Counted from the first letter of the stretch, positions 1 through 11,264 are shown. The stretch: 64,000 bases of DNA from Cylindrodendrum hubeiense (GCA_014621425.1 JAANBB010000001.1:558001-622000); one strand, 5' to 3'. Notes: a model not told the origin generated them from the sequence alone. Translations and numbers: made by a program.

Positions 1-1
1 A

Positions 2-229
2 TCCCAACAACCAATATGGATCCATGGCCGCGAAAAGCATGTTGAGCGCAAGACCTCTGATATGTTCTATGTTACGTCAATCAGCTGGAAGGACCGCAGT
101 CAAGGGTATCACGGATACCTCGATGACGAACTCTTCCTTGCATTTGGTATTGAAGATGAGAGGGCCGGAGGCATAGACTTGCTAGCTGGGCATCTTCTCG
201 AGAACTTGGGGCTTTGCAGGGAATTCTGA
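2..229 (+). CDS. C-terminal end of an unidentified protein (5' partial)
   Basis: An open frame runs from the first bases of the window to a TGA at 227-229, giving about 75 residues. It includes the stretch FYVTSISWKDRSQGYHGYLD followed by an acidic region and ends in LGLCREF. The composition is normal for a folded soluble protein, and no membrane segment is visible. I do not recognise the family. The frame enters from outside the window, so the start is missing. It is followed by about 680 bp without a gene and then by the convergent end of the GH115 gene. Confidence rests on the uninterrupted frame and protein-like composition only. Confidence 0.5.
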   Translation, partial: SQQPIWIHGREKHVERKTSDMFYVTSISWKDRSQGYHGYLDDELFLAFGIEDERAGGIDLLAGHLLENLGLCREF

Positions 230-911
230 TCTAATGCTCTTTTGGATGAGCTGATTGGTAGTTGAATAGAGTAATAGACAAACCACAAGGACAGGTGTAC
301 CTGGGGGAAAGGAATGAGCTATTGTGTTGGGTGGCCATGACTATCTGGCGATAAATGACACATGAGTTAGACGGGCTACTCGGAGTATTTAAAGTGTTGT
401 CGGGTTCTTTATTTTACAAAGCATCTTTGTCAGACACTTTAGCCCTGGGTGTACCCCGAGTTTCCTCTGCTTTCTTAAGCTCTAGTCCAGCTGGTATTAA
501 AGCTTTTAATTCTCAACGGGCTTGCCTTATTATTTCATGACTTCTCATCTTAATACATTATCGCATTCAATATGCATTCAGATTGACAATTGCTTATATA
601 GCTGATGTGTGGTTGTCAGTCCATTGCTCAAACTTTCGTGAGATCAATTCCCGCTACCCTGGAGTTTGGGTGGTGTTAGTTTTGCCGGGTGCGCGTTCTC
701 GGCCATCACACTATTAGCTAGGATTGTGCTCAATAATTCATGTCATTTAATTGCTTGGGAAAACTGAGAAGGTTTTCTTTTTACATTAAGGATTAAACTT
801 TTGTCGACATTCTCTCTTGAACTTCCCGAACACTCAATCAATACCCAGCGAAATCATTTTGCGTTGAGATGACACAAACTAGGCTTTATTAACTCGAGTA
901 TGATGCCTCTC
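230..911. other. Intergenic, AT-rich
   Basis: This lies between two convergent gene ends. Only short chance frames are present. I see no RNA gene or repeat. Confidence 0.5.
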
Positions 912-3900
912 TTAGATCTTGTAACTTTCTAGAGGCCCGAGAGAACTCTCCTTAAACCCACCTACATCGATAACAAGCTTTTGGACAATGACGCCAGGCT
1001 CTAGCAGCCAAAGCGAAAGTTTATGCGATCCACTCGAAAGCTTGACTGTCGATATCGATGTCCACCCCCCGGGAATAACTGCATCCTCCCAGCCGTCCGG
1101 CACGCTTCCCATAGGTGTATTAGGTACGGGCTGTACAGTGACAGCATCTCCGCCATCGATAGAAAATGCATACTTCAATGGACGACTCGGGTCGTGGTTT
1201 AGCGTAGCACCCAGAAATACCATGACCCTAGCCGAGTTGCAAGAATTGAATGTGTGGAACGAGTATGTCAGCTTCGGTGCCGATGAAGGAGTCTGTGAAT
1301 CGGCGGTGACAGGCCAAAGCTTTACACCCGAGAGGGTACGGCCGTAGTGAGGGACGGTGGTGTAAGATAGGCCGCTTTTCTTCTCGGCGTCTGCGTAGTG
1401 CTCTGCTTCGATTGAGACAACGCCCCCAGACTCGACGTAACCGTGGAATTTACCGGGCACGGATGTCTTGTTGACTGGTAGTACCGCTGTGGTAGCCTGG
1501 CCATTCGCAGCGGCTACCTTGAGGCCAACCCAACTAAGCCCTTTGGGAGCTCGGCTCCAGTCTACTGATATGCGGCTTCGAATATCGCTTTTCTCACCTG
1601 GAGCGGTAAGAGTTCCCTTAGAATTGGAAACAGTAACATATGACGTGTTGGCGGTAATTTTGTATGAGAATGTTCCGTTGTCGCGAGTAAAAATATCCAG
1701 ATACCGTCTCTCGGATGGCGGCATATATGGGTCAACAGGCAATAGGGTGGGTGCGGGATCTCCAGGCGAGCTCTTGCTACTCCCCTGAACGCTGACACCC
1801 ATGATTCCTGACCGAGGAACGTTCTTTGTTGTATGGTAGCTGACGTTTGGCATGGTGTTGGCAGGAGGCTCGTTCCAGAAAGTGTACCCAATGTGAGTCT
1901 GGTTGAGGATGGGATCCCACTTGCCGTCCTCCAGTGAATGGTACCTCTCAGTAATCTCTGCATCCTGAGCGAACAGGTCATTGACATCTTTCGCTAAGCG
2001 GTCAGTGCTGGTCCTTCTCTGGCTGTAGTACCAGGAGTTCAAAGCAGTCTTGATGTAGAGCTCAACGACGGTCTTGCCGGCCAGCACCGGATGCAACACC
2101 ATTTCGAAGAAGGGTGTCCGAGTCTCCTGCGGAAGGCCGTTGTAGACTCCTTGCGCCAAGTCGAGAAGATCCGACCACTCCTCTATCACCCGCTCGGCCT
2201 CATCGTAGTTGGCAACGCTGTACGCAAAGGGCTGGCGGCTTAGAAGCTCATACTTGCGGCGAACAATAAGCTTGCCGTATGTATTGAGGATTTGCGCCGT
2301 TTTTTCGGCAATTGACGGTTTACCAAACTCGCGGATTGCCCATCTCTTGATCCACTCGGTTGTGCTGTCAGGCGTTGTGTGCTTGGACATATCGTAGGCC
2401 ATATCTAAGAAATGGGTCATGGGAATTTCCTAAGACAAGTTTAGGATCAGGTTACCGCCCTCTAAACAATATGCTTTAGGCAATCACTTACTAGTGGCTT
2501 AAGATCTCCCACATTGGCGATCCAGATCTCTCGCGCGCCTTTTTCGTATGCCAAGTGCATCTGCTCCCATGTCTTGACAAGTTGAATGGTGTTGATCCAT
2601 TTATAGCTCCGTGGAGCTCCGACATAGTCAAAATGATAGTAGACACCCGCACCTGCTTCTCGGTCTGTCTCGTTTATGAAGGGGGTACGTAGCAAGTTTC
2701 CAGCGTTGTCGTCCGTCCAAAGCAGAGTGACAGTATCCGGAACTTCCATTCCCGCTTGATAATAACGCCCTACTTCCTGTGAGATTGATTAGCCATTAGA
2801 AGCCGCAAGATCAGGTATAGTTAGAATTACCTTATAAAGTACCCAAGTCTGTGGTACGTCTCCAATATCGCTGACATTCATAACATCTTTTAGAATAGTC
2901 TGTTGTACTTTGAGGATCTCTTCAAGCGACTCGAATGTCAGGGTCGGTGATTCAACATCTCCAGCTCCTCTCATCCCCATTGTGTAGAGTGTATCATAGT
3001 CTTTGGCACGTTCAGCTCCTTCTCGGAAGAACTCGGTGATATTTTTCTTATTTCCAATCCAGTCCCATGGCCCCTCAAGCTTCTGCTGCTGTTCTGTTTC
3101 AGCTCTAGCCATCGGTTCGTGATGACTCGTGCCGATCACGACGCCGTAGTCGTCTGCATTAGGCCCGTTCTCGGGCGAATCGACGTAAAACATGCTCCCC
3201 CACATGGCAGGCCAGATGTAGTTGGCACGAAGTCGAAGGCAAAGCTCGAATATGAGTTTGTAAAACTCGGCAGTAAACGGTCTCCCATTGGCAGTCCGCT
3301 TGAACCTGGGCTCTGCCCAGCTTGTAAGGGCGGGTGCTTCGTCGTTGATGAAGAAGCCACGGTATTTGACGGAAGGGGAACCTTGGATCTTTCGTTTCTC
3401 CTGGACCCAGATGTTGATCTTCCTTTTTGGAGGAACATCTGCCCACCAGTACCAAGGCGAAACGCCTATCTGTTCGGAGATGTCATAAAGGCCAAAGATG
3501 GTTCCACGCTGGTCGCTTCCCGCCACCACAAGAGCCCAGGGGACGCCTTTCAGAGGTGATTTGACGAAAGCGGTGGTGTAGGCTTCCCATTTTCCCTCGA
3601 TATCGGAAACCTTTAGCTTGCCTGCAGACACGAGATCGTCAATCAACGCTGACTTGCCAATGGCACCAGCTATGATGAGGGATGGCGGCGAGGAAGGAAT
3701 GTCCGAATCGTCCACGAGGCGTACCGTGCCATTGATGCCGACTACCCGACCAAAGTCGAGTGCAAGATCACCAGCCGCTCTTCGGATGCCTTTGAAATCG
3801 GCCGAGTCAACCCAAATATCAGGAGCATTGTTGTGACTAGCAAGCTTGTAGTCACTGAGGCCTGACTTGAAGACTAGAGTATCTGACTGGGCTGATGCGG

Positions 3901-3961
3901 TAAGGCAAGACCACAACGAAAGAACAGCGACAGCGACAAGTCGCGTCGATATTGGAGCCAT
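912..3961 (-). CDS. Secreted glycoside hydrolase family 115 (xylan alpha-1,2-glucuronidase type)
   Basis: Three exons: 3961-2831, 2776-2492 and 2429-912, with 54 and 62 bp GT-AG introns, both phase 0. The product is 977 residues, normal for GH115. The ATG at 3961 is chosen because it starts a clear signal peptide (MAPISTRLVAVAVLSLWSCL, then TASAQS). The upstream in-frame codon at 4033 is TTG. GH115 family stretches include LRANYIWPAMWGSMF and VIGTSHHEPMAR in exon 1, DNAGNLLR and WIANVGDLKPL in exon 2, and a C-terminal beta-rich domain from about residue 600. GH115 enzymes remove 4-O-methyl-glucuronic acid from xylan, so a role in extracellular hemicellulose breakdown is inferred. A diverged fragment of the C-terminal coding region of such a gene occurs at 7827-7925. 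The divergence suggests its source is an old copy or a paralogue. Confidence 0.93.
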
Positions 3962-4789
3962 GGAGAGGGGGAATACCTGTGCCGGTACGGCTACTTGACT
4001 ACTGTTGGATGGTTGCCGTGCTAGCTGGCACAAGCCGAAGACACTATAATCAGAGTATGTCCATCTCTACTTTATAAGAACTTTTGACCTACTCCTTCCG
4101 GATAAATCTGTCTTCCTTGGCTAGCAAACATTTCTAATGCCGCAGGGTACCCTGCGCGGTCCTGCCTGTGGCTTTGCGTTGCCGCCACATCGTCCGTTTC
4201 GTTTCCCTCCTTCTCGTGTCATTCGGCTTGGCGGTTTCTAATCTACCGGCCGGTAATAGGCGTCAAAAATATGATTTGCATTTAGCCGGATCATGAGATT
4301 TTTGATGCGGGGATTCACTGCGGGGATACGAGATGGTCAACGTGCGGCGCCCAACGACATCCGTGATAGTCATATCGGAGGAATTAAAACCTCCAATAAA
4401 GATCCGCTTTTTTACCCTATATTTAAAGCGTTCTATTCTACCATATAATAGTCAATATAGCCCAATATTGTGTTTAGCGAGATTGTTAGTCCGACACTCA
4501 TCATTTGAGACTTGGCAAGTTGCAACAAGTAATAGGCAACCTTCTCGTTCCTGGCAGTAGCCTAGCTAGTGTGAGAGGTGTTTTAGAACAGGATAAAGTA
4601 TCAAAATATTTTCATGTTTCAAAAATTGGTCTTTGGCTTAAACGGTTTATGTGATTTATCCATTTCATCACATATTCACTTGACGTTTTATTGAGCCCCA
4701 AAGATATGACAACAATACAATGACTACCAATCTCTTTATTCTGGGGCATCAAGAATACCGCCTTGGAATAGGTAAATCTTGTTAAATAC
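3962..4789. other. Intergenic between two minus-strand genes; AT-rich core
   Basis: Holds the promoter of the GH115 gene and the 3' flank of the SGNH gene. Bases 4330-4680 are strongly AT-rich and could be an old mutated repeat, but no partner copy is recognised here. Confidence 0.4.
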
Positions 4790-6135
4790 TCAAATGAACA
4801 GTTTAAGATCTATGCCCTTGGCCATAGCCTTATAGCCGGTCGGGTTCAAGTGAAGGCCGTCCCCAGAATCATACTCCTCGAGAATCTCGTTCTCCTTGTC
4901 TGGATTCTTCACCATCTCGTCAAAGTCAATGAAAGCATCAAAGGTGCCGCTGTCTCGGATCCACGTATTAATTGTCTGCCGAGCCTTCTCCCGCTCTGGA
5001 AGCCCATATGAGTTGCCCTTCCCGGCGGCTGGCATCAGGGTGCCTGCATATACCAATATTCCATGGCTTTGCAGTCGTAGGGCGATTTGTTGGTATCCCC
5101 CAATTATCCGTGAGGCAATTTCAGATTGAGGACCAGCTTCGGCTGTGGCAGTACCGATATCATTTATGCCTATTAAGAAGATAGCGTATTTGACCTTTGG
5201 ATGGGCAATTACGTCCCGATCTATCCGGCCTAGGCCATTGGGACCAAGCCCATCTGCCAATAAACGGTTTCCACCGGCTGCTTGGTTCAATATGGCCACA
5301 TCTGACGTCCGTTTATTTTCTTGTAGTCGGGACAAAAGCTGGTCCGGCCACCGGTTGTTCGCGTTCGTTGTAGACCCGCGGCCGTCAGTAAGTGAATCGC
5401 CGACAATAGCAATTACCGACGCCTTCTTGGCTTTCTTAGCTTCCAAGGCGCTAATGTAATACCAATGATCCACAGCCACAGCTTCCTCTAAACTGGCATC
5501 GTGGATGTGGTTTCCTTTGATAAGCCATGATGTCGTCCTGCTGCCTGGGTGGGAGGTAATGTCATTGGTGGTCTGACCTTCTTCTAGATAGATGCTAATA
5601 GTCACAATTGACTCAGCGTCTAGCGAGACGTCGATAGTGTCAGAAACCACCAGCGCTCCCTTGGGGACCAAGAAGCTCCTTTCGCCAGAAAAGGTGACAA
5701 TCTGGTCAGTTGAGGGTTTGATGGCGTTCCCTCCTGCAGCTGATGAATTTGTGGGGAGCGCGAAGCTGACAGCGGAGAGACGCAGGTCCGAACCACCGAA
5801 TGCATTGCTAATTTGAAGTCGAAGGGAAGACGTCCGTAGAGATACCTTGACAGTCTGCCGGATCGTTGTGTTCTGAAATGTGCGACCAGTTTGGTTCTGT
5901 TTGAGCGACGACCAACATCAGTCAACAAAAAAAAGGCACTCGGTCATTTTGACAAACGGACGATGCAACTTACAAACGGGGGTGGAGGCAGATTCTGTGA
6001 CTCAGTGAGTTGAGGCATCGCCCCCCAGATAGTAACCCAGTTGTCTTCGACGGCGCGTTTTACGCCGGGGAGAGCATGGGTGCCAAAACTTAGGACCACA
6101 ACCAACGCAGTTTTAAGGGCGAATCTAAGCAACAT
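4790..6135 (-). CDS. Secreted SGNH/GDSL hydrolase (esterase/acylhydrolase)
   Basis: Two exons, 6135-5974 and 5896-4790, are separated by a 77 bp GT-AG intron with phase 0. The product is 422 residues. The N-terminus is a signal peptide (MLLRFALKTALVVVLSFGTHA). Exon 2 opens with the sequence usual in fungal extracellular GDSL-like lipases (FQNTTIRQTVKVSL, then ISNAFGGSDLRLSAV). Block I is VGDSLTDG with nucleophile Ser near residue 222. An IGINDIG block and DGLHLNPTGY give the Asp400 and His403 of the triad. Such enzymes cleave acyl or acetyl esters. The neighbouring xylan-acting GH115 makes a polysaccharide esterase role possible, but substrate cannot be told from sequence. Confidence 0.9.
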
Positions 6136-7384
6136 GGTTATCCTACGCCTATGGCTTTATTTTGATAAAGATGAAAGATAAGGCCCAGGAGTACCAAGTG
6201 TGTTACCAAGACGTACCTGGAGGTAGGTGGGTGAAGTTTTCTTTAGTAAGTATTAACACGATGTCAATCGGTCCACTTTTTCTATTATTCACTATTTGGT
6301 ATACTGTCCCCCGCCGTCATCCCAGCAAAATTTGTGATGCCGTCTGGTTAATGTGGCAAGGAACGAGTGCGGAATAATTAGTGATGAGATTAGCCTAATT
6401 TCTAGGGTAGCAATAGCTTGTAGTCATATTTGTCTTGCGACCGTGGGCTAATACTACCTGGAATTTCTGGGACGTGGATCGTCGAAGCGGGGGCCACCTG
6501 TTCTGGCCGAGAGGAAAAGAGAGCCTCGGTAACCATTCAACCGGCTAAAGTCGAGATGTCGCAGGGGATTGGTGCCCTGACCTCATCTTAATTTTGAGTT
6601 TTGGAACCAACGTTCGATTTAGATCGTTGATCGCTGCGGGAACCTTTGACAGAAACAGGATGCGGAGGTGCCCAGCCGGTTGGCAGGTTTGGGGGTTCCG
6701 CCCCCCCCGGCCTCTAGATTGTTCTATCCTCCATGCGAATATGTATTTGCATGAACACGTTGATTAGTTGCAGACTAAGCTTAGTTGGGAACGGACATTC
6801 TCGTGCCGTCGGCCGATACGCAGCCGGCGATTAAGATGACATGTACGAAGCTCAACCCCCGGGAATCGTCGCGTCGGATTCTACTTCTCGGAAAGGGCAG
6901 CCGGTAGACCGAATATGCGAATCACTAATCGCGATAAGCCCTGCCAAATCCAAGTCAGAATACTTTATATGTGTCACTCCTACTTAGGTGCTTCGCGACG
7001 ATATTCCGATGTGATATATAAGTAGGAGAGGCAACCAGCACTACCAATTTCAACATCATCCCAGACGATAGCGTGGTACAAGAGTGACAAGAAACCATCC
7101 AATTTCTTTTCTTTCCATATTTCAGCGACGCGACTATTTTGATAAGCCCATCAAGTAGGGGTTGTCGATGTGAAGGTTTTAATCCCCAAGCGGTCAAGAC
7201 TGATCGGGGCGGCCAAAAAGACTCAACCGGAATACTCATTAACACAAAAATTCTACACGTTGAGGGACCCACATAGTAATAAGGATTGTTTTTGGGAGGC
7301 CTTTGTGTTACCTTCGATGTCCTGTGAAGGCGCAGTGAATACTTTGAGTGTGCACCACACTAAATTGAGCCAGCCCCTCAAATA
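6136..7384. other. Intergenic, start of the repeat-rich tract
   Basis: No supported gene. A minus-strand open frame near 6955-7272 contains LLDGLIKIVASLKYGKKRNW, which looks protein-like, but it has no recognised family and no flanking exon. It may be a gene relic. Confidence 0.35.
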
Positions 7385-7512
7385 ACAGGGCGTAGCCTGT
7401 CATTCTTAGTGCACTTAGCCCCTACACATTAGCGCTCAGTCCCTAATCCTTAGTACACATGACCACTAAATACCAGCGCTCAGTCCCTAATTACTACTTC
7501 TTAGTGCATTGA
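7385..7512. repeat. Degenerate array of CCCTAA-containing repeats (copy A)
   Basis: Irregular units combine AGCCCCTA, AGCGCTCAGTCCCTAA and TTAGTGCA words, roughly 20-27 bp apart. The same vocabulary occurs at 15745-15870 in the same orientation and at 11505-11755 reversed. The array directly abuts the mosaic of gene fragments at 7520-7925. Confidence 0.75.
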
Positions 7513-7519
7513 AACCTCG

Positions 7520-7642
7520 TAGAGGATGATGAATATCGACTGGAGGGTGCTAGCCAGGGGCAGCTTTCACGTCGGGGTGCTTGCTGATGACGTACTGCTC
7601 TAAGGTTCGGCCGATGTCGTGACTTGCGAGGTCGATCTTGTA
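7520..7642 (-). pseudogene. Fragment of UPF1-like helicase, middle part
   Basis: On the minus strand this encodes IDLASHDIGRTLEQYVISK, matching IDLPSHEIGRALEQYVTSK of the helicase gene at about 15062-15121. Nucleotide similarity extends through the shared words GGAGGGTGCTAGCC and GACGTACTGCTC. It corresponds to roughly 15045-15180 of the intact copy. It has no start, no splice context and abrupt ends. It sits on the wrong side of the C-terminal fragment next to it, so the order is shuffled relative to the gene. Confidence 0.85.
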
Positions 7643-7826
7643 GCCAAGGTCAAGTACCGACCGTGGTCTACCTTCCAGCTGTGGACGTTGAGAAGCATCA
7701 ACGCATTGGTGAAATGCTTCTAGCCCTCAGCATCCCTGACCAAGGCCATTCTCGGCTTTGCGCCCTTACACTTGCCCTTGTCGAATTGCCTAGTGGTATA
7801 TATATCACGAACAAGGATCAAAGGAA
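7643..7826 (-). pseudogene. Fragment of UPF1-like helicase, C-terminal part
   Basis: On the minus strand this reads ILVRDIYTTRQFDKGKCKG then DAEG. It matches ILVGDIKTSKNFDKGSKG and EDAEGDIHWANATM of the helicase gene (about 15530-15715). It joins the GH115 fragment in one continuous open frame, so a chimeric frame of about 130 codons (8112-7720) exists. There is no evidence that it is expressed. Confidence 0.85.
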
Positions 7827-7925
7827 ATCCATACTTCAGGGGACGACTCGGGTCGTGATCCAGCATGGCTCCCGGGGAATACCATGATCTCAGCCGAGCT
7901 GCGAAAAGTTGACAATTTCTTCCCA
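7827..7925 (-). pseudogene. Fragment of a GH115 gene (C-terminal domain)
   Basis: The minus strand encodes GAMLDHDPSRPLKYGF, matching GATLNHDPSRPLKYAF of the GH115 gene (about 1160-1205). Similarity in DNA runs alongside 1168-1262, with shared words such as GGACGACTCGGGTCGTG and AATACCATGA. The orientation is the same as the gene. It is fused directly to a helicase fragment, which marks a recombination junction near 7826. Confidence 0.85.
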
Positions 7926-7965
7926 CAGCCGAGTCCGTCAGAACCTGCCATCTGTCAACTTCGTA

Positions 7966-8585
7966 CATGAAGAAACAACCCTCTCCATCAGAAGCAAAAA
8001 TGAACGGATGGGCTGAGGAGGAAAAAGACAAAAAAAAGAAAAGTCGAGGCGTGGAGGGGAGTCGAACACCCACACACGCGCTTTGGGGTGGACTTGTGCC
8101 AATCAAAAACAATGACCATTACACCAAAAAGGGTACGGGTCTCCGTCCGGAGCACCCGTTCATGCCCGAAGACATGTGCCCGAAGGCGAAAGTCGAATTT
8201 TTTATTTCGTATGATAAGGCTTTTCAACTGCCCGGGATCGGGATGAAGTCATCGCTAATGGCGCACGCTCCGGTTGAGACTTTGCCCCCCAAGTCTTCAA
8301 ACGCCACAATTTCTCTTGCAACATTACCACAAATATCTGCTCCATCCTCTCATTTTCAACATTCGTATTGCTGAGTCAAGCTCACCACTCAAGACAGGAT
8401 GTGCTGTGCTTCGTCATCCACTCCCTCAGTCGCCTTGCATGAGTCTGGCGTGCCGATCTCCAGCATGGACGCTCACTATTTCGCCCAGGCTAATGCCAGC
8501 TGACGCCTACGACGCAATATGAGCACAGAGGTGATACCTTGACCCTCACAGCCGCCCTTATTAGATTAATCATGTGATATCGTGT
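7966..8585. repeat. Dispersed repeat, copy A (contains tRNA-like boxes)
   Basis: This is diverged from but collinear with 15890-16600. Shared landmarks are AGTCGAACAC near 8060 and 15949, GGCGAAAG then TTATTTC then ATAAGG near 8180-8220 and 16065-16105, CTCACCACTCA versus CTCATCACTCA, and AGCTGACGCCTAC near 8498 and 16528. Both copies lie just to the right of a CCCTAA-type array, so array and repeat form one unit. In copy A the shuffled gene fragments sit between them. Confidence 0.7.
8040..8132 (-). other. tRNA-like remnant with pol III A-box and B-box
   Basis: On the minus strand TGGTGTAATGG (8126-8116) fits the A-box/D-arm consensus. GTTCGACTCC (8067-8058) fits the B-box/T-loop except at its first base. 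Their spacing is in the range of tRNA-derived promoters. No cloverleaf can be folded: the 3' CCACGCC has no complementary 5' acceptor strand and the anticodon arm is poor. It is better read as a SINE-like or tRNA-derived piece than a working tRNA. Confidence 0.45.
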
Positions 8586-8839
8586 TCACCTTATGGTGAG
8601 GTCAATGTCAGGTCCAAGTGAGTTCTAGATGAGATCGCGCCAACTGCTGAAAGCTGTAGGCATGCAGGCCACGTTTTGAACTGCCTGCAGCCTACTTCTT
8701 CCTGCAGCCCGGCCCCTCAGAACCTCATGTCTCCAACTTCACACATTAACACAACCCTCGCTTTTGCATTCCTTTCTTGGATCTTGTGCCATTCAGTTCT
8801 CTCTGGCTTTACGGGTGCTAAGTTTCCTCCGCCTTCGCC

Positions 8840-9295
8840 TCTTCAGGTTTCCCTCACCTTTTCAGGCTATACGACTCTCCGCCTTCCTCTTCAGACCACA
8901 ATACTGCCCTGACACTCCATCCTTCCCTCACGCCTCTCCAGGCCACAAGACCTTTCCTCACCTCTCCTCACCTCTTCAGGCCAAAAGACTGCTCCGATAC
9001 TCACTCACTCCCTCGCGCCTCTTCAGGCTACAGTGCTACTCTGACAAACTCTCCCTACCTCGCACGTCTCCAAGCTATAAGAATGCACGACACCCTATCC
9101 CTCCCTCGTGCCTCGTCAGGCCAAATGACTACTCCGACGCCCCCTTCCTCCATCGCGCCTTTTCAGGCCATAAGATTTTGCCTCGCCTCTTCAGGCTGAA
9201 AGACTGCTTCCGACACTCCCTACCTCGCGCGTCTCCAAGCTACAAATCTGATCCGACACTCGCTCTCTTCCTTGCGCCTTCTCAAATCACAAGAA
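8840..9295. repeat. Degenerate pyrimidine-rich minisatellite
   Basis: About ten imperfect units of roughly 45-57 bp are present. Each has a core like CCTCGCGCCTCTTCAGGC, then a short A-rich stretch, then CTCCGACACTCCCT. Units alternate between CTCTTCAGG and CGTCTCCAAG variants. Long plus-strand open frames here are by-products of the biased composition. Confidence 0.75.
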
Positions 9296-11264
9296 CAACA
9301 CGTTGGCTTTTTTGATGATGTCAATTATATCGTTTGACTTCTACCAGATCCCCGAGGGTGTTAATCTGTTCAATTTCTCACCGTATCTTTCTCAATGCGG
9401 TGTGAAAGCTCTACCGGCTTCATCACGTGGCAATATCCCTGCGACGGGATTGCGTTCATCGACTAGCCATGGCATCAACTGCAGTAGCTTCAGCTGCACT
9501 GGGCCCTTCCATGTTGCCTGGTGGTGAACCAAGCCGTGGGCCTCTCACTCCCGACACCTGACCCTACTGACCCTGAGATATCAGACCGAAACTGCTCAAG
9601 CCGCCTGATGTCGAGTTCTTCCATGTGTGAGATCTATGAGATCGCATGGCAAAGTGCCCGGCCTGCTGCCAGGTCCAGAGGTACATGCTATGTAGACGAT
9701 CCGTCCAATGAGCCGCCTTATTGACTTTCTTAGGCTTAAAGTACGTGGAAATGCTATCATATCTATCTCAAACCTGAATAAACGCGCCACAAGTGATATC
9801 CAGTCACCAGAGCAGCAGTCGCCGTTCCCACCACAGCGCCCGGCGACGCCATCACCGCCCTCTACCAAGACACCTAAACTTGATCCACAGAGCTGAGAAT
9901 CTTATCTTAAAACACCCTGAGTCAGGCCGAGGCACATCGTCAATATGTAAGCCATTTTCACTTATTAATCTCAGGCCACCGTCCTGATCAGCTCTCTCAT
10001 TCACCTTAATCCGCCGCCATCATCACATCCGGCGTCAGTTACTACCCTCACAGCCATATGCTAGATCTATAATCCAACAGCCTCCAAGTTCTCGTTCTTC
10101 TTCGACCCTCTTTAGGCGTTCATGGTGATAGTGGCTATAAGCATGGTGGTTTCCTCATTTGTGAAGATTGTGGAATCACCGTAAGTTCTCTCAGCAGCTC
10201 CCAAGTGGCATTTGCATCCTTGCACTTACTGCGACACAACCTACGATGATCAAGACCTTGGTGGCAAGTACCAAACGCGCTTGAACTGGTACCTGTACTA
10301 CACCTGCGGTGAGTTCATTATTGTTACTATACTGGTGACTCATGATTTCATCGCAGTCACTGCAGTCAGGTTAACAGTGCTTCGATACACACCTCCTCCT
10401 AAAACATCTCCCCTTTCACATCATCATTCGTGACCTGTTCAGCAAGCATCCCAGGCCTCTCTGTCACAACCCACCAAGGAGATCCCCATCGTTTTGTCTG
10501 GCAAGGAGCTTGAGGCTTCATGAATGAAGGCGCCTGCAGCGCGAAATGCTATACAATCAAGGAACCTCGGAGTTCCAGAGAGCTGGAGTCAGCCAGTTAC
10601 TATGTCCACTATCCAAGGCCCTACGAAAATGATGAACGGGGCAGCATCGAGTCAGAAATAAGTGTAGCCTTTGCTCATCCTGATCCAGTACGTCAATAGT
10701 GCCCTGATGCCACATACTGTCAAGTGCCAGATTCTAGTTCAACGAGACCTTTACGATGCAAGGCCCCGACGTGATGCAAGACGTATCTGAGCTTTCTTCC
10801 TCATCAGCGAGATGCTCTCAAAAACTGGACATTATACACAGTGCACTCTCGGCCAAAGTCAGGAACAAACCTCCAAGCAGTGACGGGGACGCGCACTATG
10901 GCTGCGTTCTGGGTGAGAAGCCGTGCATTGTCTTCTTTATTTTCTGAACTTGGTTACATACTTCCGCTAGACTAGCCACTGTCCATGGCTTCTTGCCTCT
11001 ATTGATGGAGGTTAACGTTGTTGATGGAATGGACCGGGATGCTCGAGTTGGGAGAGGCGATAGATGGCGTACTGCGCTTAACAGTACTCAGGGGGTGGTT
11101 TCAACATCAACCGTAGAGTCTAGAAGTAGAGAATTCTACTGATATTGCCGCAAACTCTCATAGAATTGCTCTTTATTTGATCCATGAGTCAGAGTATATG
11201 AGTACTCTTGATAAGTTGTCACAAAGTACCAGTGCATTCAAAACAACCCAAAAAAGAGCTGATC
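9296..11264. other. Gene-poor tract with coding-like remnants
   Basis: No intact gene is supported. Around 10108-10315 the plus strand can be read as GGFLICEDCGIT, a possible intron, then HPCTYCDTTYDDQDLGGKY and a GTGAGT donor. This looks like a zinc-ribbon exon pair with two CxxC motifs. Further coding-like pieces at 9540-9720 and 10470-10900 are broken by stops. These are probably remains of an old gene or element. Confidence 0.35.

Noticed and set aside
3962..4033. Longer GH115 N-terminus
   Set aside because: The upstream frame starts at TTG, while the ATG at 3961 gives a standard signal peptide.
7385..7512. CRISPR-like array
   Set aside because: Units are degenerate and of uneven length, with no constant repeat and spacer pattern, in a eukaryotic genome.
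8040..8132. Functional tRNA gene on the minus strand
   Set aside because: A and B boxes are present but no acceptor stem or proper anticodon arm can be paired.
8764..9315. 183-codon plus-strand frame
   Set aside because: Composed of the minisatellite units; repetitive translation without domain.
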